Assembly (NCBI GenBank): GCA_027033875.1
Contig: JALVKK010000299.1
Location: 1-7,347, forward strand
DNA length: 7,347 bases
Origin: Flavobacteriales bacterium
GTDB taxonomy: Bacteria > Bacteroidota > Bacteroidia > Flavobacteriales > Flavobacteriaceae
Direction of reading: 5' to 3'
Positions within the stretch are counted from its first letter, which is position 1; each line of letters opens with the position of its first letter. A program made the position numbers and the translations under genes. Below are positions 1 to 4,632 of this stretch, piece after piece. Under the pieces are notes generated by a model. That model worked only from the letters and a program-made list of their open reading frames with translations, searched no databases and was not told the origin of the DNA.

Positions 1-75
1 ATCACCAAAAATGCCAATTTGTCAGATTTAATTATTGGCAGTATATTTGCAAGACTTTTACCGAAGAACAAATAA
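1..75 (+). CDS. Possible C-terminal tail of an unidentified upstream protein (partial)
   Basis: Frame 1 is open from the window edge to a TAA at 73-75, giving 24 residues that end in FARLLPKNK. It stops 9 nt before grpE, the same tight spacing seen elsewhere in this cluster, so it may be the first visible member of the operon. The peptide is hydrophobic and then basic at the end; I do not recognise the family. Frame 3 is also open across this stretch, as is one minus-strand frame, so the coding assignment rests only on spacing and is weak. A good promoter lies inside this stretch, which would equally fit an intergenic region. Confidence 0.3.
   Translation: MTKNANLSDLIIGSIFARLLPKNK
18..49 (+). 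promoter_or_regulatory. Bacteroidota-type promoter for grpE-dnaJ
   Basis: A TTTG at 18-21 (-33 box) is followed after 20 nt by TATATTTG at 42-49, which fits the Bacteroidota -7 consensus TANNTTTG. Box sequence and spacing both match the primary sigma factor consensus of this phylum. The transcript would start a few bases after 49, leaving a 5' leader of roughly 30 nt before the grpE ATG at 85. No CIRCE inverted repeat (TTAGCACTC/GAGTGCTAA) is visible, so HrcA control is not indicated. In AT-rich DNA such boxes also occur by chance. Confidence 0.5.
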
Positions 76-84
76 CGAAAGATT

Positions 85-645
85 ATGAGCAAGAAAACCA
101 AAAAAGAAACCAAAGCGAAAGAAAATATAAAAACTCAAAAAGCATCGCAAAAAACGACTGAAAAGTTACAAAAAAATAAAACGGATAAGCAAGCGGAAAA
201 AGTTAAAGAATTAGAGCAAATGCTTAAAGATGAGAAAGATAAGTATTTGCGTTTATATGCCGAATTTGAGAATTATCGCAAACGAACCGCTAAAGAAAAA
301 TTGGAATTGTTTGAGACGGCATCAGAAAAAGTGATTAAGAATCTGTTACCTGTTCTTGACGATTTTGAACGAGCTATTGCCGAAATGACAAAAAATAAAG
401 AGAATGAAATGGCTAAAGGGGTTACATTGATATATGACAAGTTTAAGAAAATTCTTGAAAAAGAAGGCTTAAAAGATATAGAGGTACGCAAAGGAGATAG
501 TTTTGACCCCGATATTCACGAAGCCATTGCGCAAGTTCCGGTTGAAGATAAAAAAATGATAAACAAAATTATCGATATAGTGGAAAAAGGCTATCAATTA
601 GGACCTAAAAATATTCGATTTCCAAAAGTTGTAACCGGTAGGTAG
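85..645 (+). CDS. grpE: GrpE, nucleotide-exchange factor of DnaK
   Basis: GrpE is the cytoplasmic co-chaperone that releases ADP from DnaK so the chaperone can rebind ATP and free its substrate. The 186-residue length is normal for the family. Residues 1-40 are a lysine-rich, low-complexity, probably disordered tail. A long coiled coil follows (about 36-75) with the family hallmark YAEFENYRKRT at 58-68, then the four-helix-bundle segment LLPVLDDFERAI at 87-98. The C-terminal beta domain that inserts into DnaK carries FDPDIHEAI at 140-148 and the closing VEKGYQL at 166-172. ATG at 85 is the only sensible start; its leader is A-rich with no clear Shine-Dalgarno sequence, as usual in Bacteroidota. 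dnaJ begins 30 nt downstream, so the two are almost certainly cotranscribed. dnaK is not in this window. Identification is secure. Confidence 0.97.
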   Translation: MSKKTKKETKAKENIKTQKASQKTTEKLQKNKTDKQAEKVKELEQMLKDEKDKYLRLYAEFENYRKRTAKEKLELFETASEKVIKNLLPVLDDFERAIAEMTKNKENEMAKGVTLIYDKFKKILEKEGLKDIEVRKGDSFDPDIHEAIAQVPVEDKKMINKIIDIVEKGYQLGPKNIRFPKVVTGR

Positions 646-675
646 TATAGATTTGTAATTAAAATTAACGGCTAA

Positions 676-1803
676 ATGAAACGAGATTATTACGAAATAT
701 TGGGTGTAGATAAGAATGCAACCGCTGCTGAAATAAAACGGGCTTATCGAAAAAAAGCCATACAATACCATCCGGATAAGAATCCCGGCGACAAAGAAGC
801 GGAAGAAAAATTTAAAGAAGCTGCCGAAGCCTATGAAGTCTTATCGGACCCCGACAAAAAAGCACGTTATGATCAATTCGGACATCAAGCTTTTGAAGGT
901 CCCGGCGGTTTTGAAGGCGGGCATTTTACCAATATGGAAGACATATTTGCCCAGTTTGGTGATATTTTCGGTGATATTTTCGGTGGCGGTTTTAGGTCAT
1001 CTTATGCTAGATCCGGTGGGAGAACGGCGCCGCGATACAGAGGGTCGGATTTACGCGTAAAACTCAAAATTACCTTAAAAGATATCATCAACGGCGGTGA
1101 AAAAAAGATAAAAATTAAACGAAAGATTAAAGCCCCCGGTACAACCTACCAAACTTGTCATCAGTGTAAGGGCACCGGAAAAGTAACTCGGGTAACCAAT
1201 ACGATATTTGGTGCCATGCAGACAACCGGCACCTGTAATGTTTGCAGCGGAACGGGACAAGTTTTAAAAAGTCGCGGTGCGGGTTCTGATGCCAACGGCA
1301 TGATACTCAAAGAAGATATCGTCAGCATTAAATTACCTAAGGGCGTACGCAACGGTGTACAATTGAGAGTAGGCGGTAAGGGAAACGAAGCGCCCGGGAC
1401 CAACGGTATTGCCGGCGATTTAATCGTACAACTGGTAGAAGAGAGCGACAACAATTTTAAACGCGAAGGTAATAATTTGCATTACGATTTGTATCTCAGT
1501 ATGCCCGAAGCGGTTTTAGGTACCGAAAAAATTATTGAAACCCCATCTGGAAAAATCAAATTGCGTCTGGAACCGGGAACTCAATCGGGCAAAATATTAC
1601 GTCTGAAAAACAAAGGTGTGCCGGATATAGACGGATACGGTACAGGTGATTTGCTTATCAATGTCAATATTTGGGTGCCTAAAAAATTAGATAAAGAACA
1701 AAAAGAATTTTTTATAAAAAATTTTGATCATCCCAATTTTAAACCAAATCCGGGTAAGTCCGAAAAATCATTTTTTGAAAAAATTCACGATATGTTTTCG
1801 TAA
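676..1803 (+). CDS. dnaJ: DnaJ (Hsp40) chaperone, reduced two-motif zinc domain
   Basis: DnaJ delivers unfolded proteins to DnaK and stimulates its ATPase. The J domain is residues 2-68 with the HPD catalytic motif at 32-34. A Gly/Phe region (about 69-115) follows, with three DIF motifs near 89-102. Substrate-binding beta domains occupy about 122-345, and the end SFFEKIHDMFS is the usual Bacteroidota C-terminus. The odd point is the zinc domain. Canonical DnaJ has four CXXCXGXG motifs, but only two are present: CHQCKGTG at 161-168 and CNVCSGTG at 187-194. Where motif 1 should be there is KRKIKAPG (148-155), and at motif 4 SRGAGSDANG (199-208), so the zinc site made by motifs 1 and 4 is gone and the one made by 2 and 3 is intact. 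The flanking frame is undisturbed, so this is not a frameshift. From memory, flavobacterial DnaJ shares this state. The start codon has no Shine-Dalgarno sequence. Confidence 0.98.
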   Translation: MKRDYYEILGVDKNATAAEIKRAYRKKAIQYHPDKNPGDKEAEEKFKEAAEAYEVLSDPDKKARYDQFGHQAFEGPGGFEGGHFTNMEDIFAQFGDIFGDIFGGGFRSSYARSGGRTAPRYRGSDLRVKLKITLKDIINGGEKKIKIKRKIKAPGTTYQTCHQCKGTGKVTRVTNTIFGAMQTTGTCNVCSGTGQVLKSRGAGSDANGMILKEDIVSIKLPKGVRNGVQLRVGGKGNEAPGTNGIAGDLIVQLVEESDNNFKREGNNLHYDLYLSMPEAVLGTEKIIETPSGKIKLRLEPGTQSGKILRLKNKGVPDIDGYGTGDLLINVNIWVPKKLDKEQKEFFIKNFDHPNFKPNPGKSEKSFFEKIHDMFS

Positions 1804-1840
1804 TATAGAAAATCATATCTAATACCGGACAGCAAACATT

Positions 1841-3295
1841 ATGGAAAACAATAATACAAATCAAAAGTCTGATAATGTCGTTTTTGATGAAAAAGAAAAA
1901 GTTGTCAAAAAAGAATTTAAAGAATTTTGGCAGGTTGCCATTGATTTTATCAGAGAACTTTTTAATATTCGAAAATACAGCGATAAAGACTTTACCCGGC
2001 AAACCATATTGGAAAATATTCCTTTTCGCGGACATACGGCTTGGCTGCTGATTTTTTCTATTATGATAGCTTCGGTGGGCTTAAATGCCAATTCTACGCC
2101 GGTTGTAATCGGAGCGATGTTGATTTCACCCTTGATGGGTCCCATTATGGGAGCGGGATTTGCCATAGGTACCAACGATATAGACACCTTCAAAAAATCA
2201 GGTATCAATTTTTTGGTGATGGTTACTTTGAGTATCCTGACATCTTTTGTTTATTTCAAAATTTCACCATTAGCTTATGAATCAAGTGAATTGTTAGCCC
2301 GCACGTCGCCTACTTTTTTTGATGTAATGATAGCCTTTTTCGGCGGTCTGGCAGGAATAGTTGCGCTGACCAAAAAAGGTTTTTTTAACGTGATTAGCGG
2401 CGTAGCCATTGCAACGGCATTGATGCCGCCGCTATGTACTGCCGGTTTCGGTTTGGCAACGGGCAATATGCACTTTTTTTCGGGAGCGATGTACTTACTG
2501 CTTATCAATTCATTTTTTATTGCATTAGCTACATTTTTGATTATCAAATATTTAAGATTCCCCGTAGCACATTATATCAACTCTAAAAAAAGAAGAAGAA
2601 TCAGCCGGTTTATATATGTTTTGGCTATTTTGGTTATGATTCCCAGTATTATGTCATTTATCAAAATGTACAACGAAGAAATTTTTAAACGATCGGCAAC
2701 TGCTTTTGTCGATAAGAATATCAAATACGAAGGCGCTCAGATTATTAAAAGTCAAGTATTTCCCCGAGACAAAGAAATAGAAGTCTATTTGATGGGAGAA
2801 ATTGTACCGCAAAATACCATAGAAATATGGCAACAACGTTTACAAAACAACCCCGATTTTAAAGATGCAATATTAAAAGTTTATCAATCGGCAGATAATA
2901 CACAAAAAATAGAACACAATTTGTCGGAAAAACTCAAACAGCAAATATTAGACAAATTGTTTAAAGAAAATAAAGATGCCATTAAGGATAAAGATGAACA
3001 AATCAAACGTTTAACGCAAGAAATCATCAAACTGAAACAACAAAAAGCTTTACACAAATTACCTTTTGAACAATTTTCACAGGAAGCCAAAACGCTTTTT
3101 CCGTACATTAGCGAAATCAGTGCGGGAAGTTTAATCGATACGGATTTTAAACGACAAGACACTTTGCCTATTATTCTGATTAAATGGCATAAAAGATTGC
3201 CGCGTATAAAACGCCGACAATTGGAAAAAACCGTTTATAAATGGTCTAAAAAACGCTTGAATTTAGATACAATAAAGTTTATTTCGATACCATAA
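1841..3295 (+). CDS. DUF389-family multi-pass inner-membrane protein with coiled-coil soluble C-terminus
   Basis: The 484-residue protein has a charged cytosolic-looking N-terminus (1-62), then about seven hydrophobic segments near 66-82, 86-110, 121-139, 157-175, 182-207, 211-236 and 256-275. The conserved core reads STPVVIGAMLISPLMGPIMG (85-104), with ATALMPPLCTAG at 191-202; these Gly/Pro-rich membrane motifs identify DUF389. The molecular function of this family is not established, so none is assigned. Residues 276-484 are soluble: an alpha/beta-like stretch (about 285-350), a charged coiled coil (about 356-402), and a basic C-terminal domain containing LPIILIKWHKRLPRIKRRQ (442-460). It begins 37 nt after the dnaJ stop without an intervening promoter box, so it probably rides on the grpE-dnaJ transcript. 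That adjacency alone does not prove a stress role. The ATG at 1841 is preceded by an A/C-rich leader and no Shine-Dalgarno sequence. Confidence 0.9.
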   Translation: MENNNTNQKSDNVVFDEKEKVVKKEFKEFWQVAIDFIRELFNIRKYSDKDFTRQTILENIPFRGHTAWLLIFSIMIASVGLNANSTPVVIGAMLISPLMGPIMGAGFAIGTNDIDTFKKSGINFLVMVTLSILTSFVYFKISPLAYESSELLARTSPTFFDVMIAFFGGLAGIVALTKKGFFNVISGVAIATALMPPLCTAGFGLATGNMHFFSGAMYLLLINSFFIALATFLIIKYLRFPVAHYINSKKRRRISRFIYVLAILVMIPSIMSFIKMYNEEIFKRSATAFVDKNIKYEGAQIIKSQVFPRDKEIEVYLMGEIVPQNTIEIWQQRLQNNPDFKDAILKVYQSADNTQKIEHNLSEKLKQQILDKLFKENKDAIKDKDEQIKRLTQEIIKLKQQKALHKLPFEQFSQEAKTLFPYISEISAGSLIDTDFKRQDTLPIILIKWHKRLPRIKRRQLEKTVYKWSKKRLNLDTIKFISIP

Positions 3296-3305
3296 AACAT
3301 TTGCT

Positions 3306-3329
3306 CTTAGTTAAAACGATATAACTGAG
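3306..3329 (+). terminator. Weak hairpin after the DUF389 gene, possible terminator
   Basis: CTTAGTTA (3306-3313) can pair with TAACTGAG (3322-3329), giving an 8-bp stem with one G-T wobble and an 8-nt loop, 10 nt after the DUF389 stop. The position suits a terminator for the grpE-dnaJ-DUF389 transcript. The stem is AT-rich and is not followed by a T-run, so it is a poor intrinsic terminator and may be chance. Confidence 0.25.
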
Positions 3330-3357
3330 TTGCGGTGTCTGAATTTATAAAAAATCT

Positions 3358-3365
3358 TATATTTG
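3358..3365 (+). promoter_or_regulatory. Putative -7 box of the response-regulator promoter
   Basis: TATATTTG matches the Bacteroidota -7 consensus TANNTTTG and lies about 50 nt before the regulator ATG, in the only gap of over 100 nt in the window. No good TTTG -33 box sits at the expected 19-21 nt upstream; the nearest candidates are TCTG (3338-3341, 16 nt away) and TTG (3330-3332, 25 nt away). The rest of the 120-nt gap (3296-3415) shows only the weak hairpin and AT-rich sequence. Confidence 0.35.
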
Positions 3366-3415
3366 TCTCAAAAAATTTATATTATTCACAAATTAGGATA
3401 AATTATTAAAACAAA

Positions 3416-4579
3416 ATGAAGAAAATTCTCATAATTGAAGATGAAGCTGCCATTAGACGGGTTTTGAAACGCATATTGGAACAGATGGATAAGACTTATA
3501 TGATCGATGAAGCGGTCGATGGACTAGAAGGCTTGGAAAATATCAAACAAAATGATTATGATTTGGTTTTGTGCGATATAAAAATGCCTAAAAAAGATGG
3601 TATAGAAGTACTCGAAGATACAAAAAAAATAAAACCGGAAACAACTTTTGTTATGATTTCCGGTCATGGTGATATCGAAACGGCAGTCGAAAGTATGCGA
3701 CTTGGCGCTTTTGATTATATTTCAAAACCACCGGATTTGAACCGGTTGATGACATCGGTAAAAAATGCTCTGGAACATAAAGAGTTAGTCGTTGAGAATA
3801 AACAACTTAAAAAGAAAGTCAGCAAAAAATACGAGATGATAGGTGCGTCTGAAAAAATGCAACGCATCAAAGAACTGATAGATAAAGTTGCCCCTACCGA
3901 TGCGCGTGTTTTGATTACCGGTAGTAATGGTAGCGGAAAAGAATTGGTTGCGCACTGGATCCATCAAAAAAGTAACCGGAACAGGGGACCAATGGTCGAA
4001 GTCAATTGTGCGGCCATTCCGTCCGAATTGATCGAAAGTGTGTTGTTTGGGCATGTAAAAGGGTCATTTACAGGGGCTTACAAAGATAAAAAAGGTAAAT
4101 TCGAACAAGCTAACGGCGGGACTTTGTTTCTGGACGAAGTAGGGGATATGAGTTTGTCGGCACAGGCAAAAGTATTGCGTGCTTTACAAGAAAGCAGAAT
4201 AAACAGAGTCGGGAGTGATAAGGATATAAAAGTGGATGTAAGAGTTGTTGCGGCGACCAACAAGAATCTTAAAAAAGAAATTGCAGAAGGGCGTTTTCGT
4301 GAAGATTTATACCACCGTTTGGCAGTCATTCTCATTGAAGTGCCGTCATTGAACGAGAGACGCGAAGATATTCCCCTTTTGATTGAACATTTTGCCAAAA
4401 AAATTGCCGGTGAACAAGGAATGCCGGTCAAAAAATTTAATGCGAAAGCCATCAAAATGCTTCAAGAGTACGATTGGACAGGCAATATCAGAGAGTTGCG
4501 CAATGTAGTTGAACGCCTATTTATTCTCGGTGGAAACGAAATTAGCGAAAATGATGTAAAAATGTATGCCAGCAAGTAG
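3416..4579 (+). CDS. Sigma-54-type (NtrC-like) response regulator lacking a DNA-binding domain
   Basis: Residues 1-120 are a receiver domain: acidic pocket E9/D10, phospho-acceptor D54, switch residue S82 and conserved K104. A linker helix (about 121-137) leads to an AAA+ sigma-54-activator domain (about 140-372). This shows a Walker A GSNGSGKE (169-176, K175), the sigma-54-contacting loop as GSFTGA (216-221, usually GAFTGA), Walker B LFLDE (237-241), sensor I ATNKNL (280-285), arginine-finger region GRFREDLYHRL (292-302) and sensor II WTGNIRELRN (354-363). The protein ends at 387, only about 15 residues beyond the AAA+ fold. The C-terminal Fis-type HTH of typical 440-480-residue family members is absent, and no HTH remnant is seen before the convergent gene at 4633. 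It would couple phosphorylation to ATP-driven opening of sigma-54 promoters, perhaps without site-specific DNA binding. No histidine kinase is adjacent. I recall close Bacteroidota homologues of the same short length. Confidence 0.93.
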   Translation: MKKILIIEDEAAIRRVLKRILEQMDKTYMIDEAVDGLEGLENIKQNDYDLVLCDIKMPKKDGIEVLEDTKKIKPETTFVMISGHGDIETAVESMRLGAFDYISKPPDLNRLMTSVKNALEHKELVVENKQLKKKVSKKYEMIGASEKMQRIKELIDKVAPTDARVLITGSNGSGKELVAHWIHQKSNRNRGPMVEVNCAAIPSELIESVLFGHVKGSFTGAYKDKKGKFEQANGGTLFLDEVGDMSLSAQAKVLRALQESRINRVGSDKDIKVDVRVVAATNKNLKKEIAEGRFREDLYHRLAVILIEVPSLNERREDIPLLIEHFAKKIAGEQGMPVKKFNAKAIKMLQEYDWTGNIRELRNVVERLFILGGNEISENDVKMYASK

Positions 4580-4611
4580 AGATGGGTTTTTTATAAAATG
4601 ACTCTACCTTG
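4573..4611. terminator. Hairpin between convergent genes, overlapping the regulator stop codon
   Basis: CAAGTAGAG (4573-4581) pairs with CTCTACCTTG (4602-4611) to give a 9-bp stem with one bulged C at 4608 and a 20-nt AT-rich loop. The left arm contains the regulator TAG (4577-4579). It is the only evident structure in the 53-nt gap between the two converging genes and could serve either strand. No T-run follows on either strand, so termination is a guess from position. Confidence 0.3.
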
Positions 4612-4632
4612 TGTATTTCATTCCTTATTTAT

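Noticed and set aside
648..655. TAGATTTG, a TANNTTTG match just before dnaJ
   Set aside because: There is no TTTG box at the right distance (nearest TTG ends 16 nt upstream), it is only 20 nt from the ATG, and the tight grpE-dnaJ spacing already explains expression.
1120..1310. Sequencing error or deletion as the cause of the missing DnaJ zinc motifs
   Set aside because: The flanking frame is intact, the replaced stretches have ordinary codons, and motifs 1 and 4 are lost together while 2 and 3 remain perfect.
4573..4632. Possible frameshift hiding an HTH domain at the end of the response regulator
   Set aside because: The 53 nt after the stop contain no helix-turn-helix-like coding in any frame, and the convergent AsmA gene starts immediately after, leaving no room.
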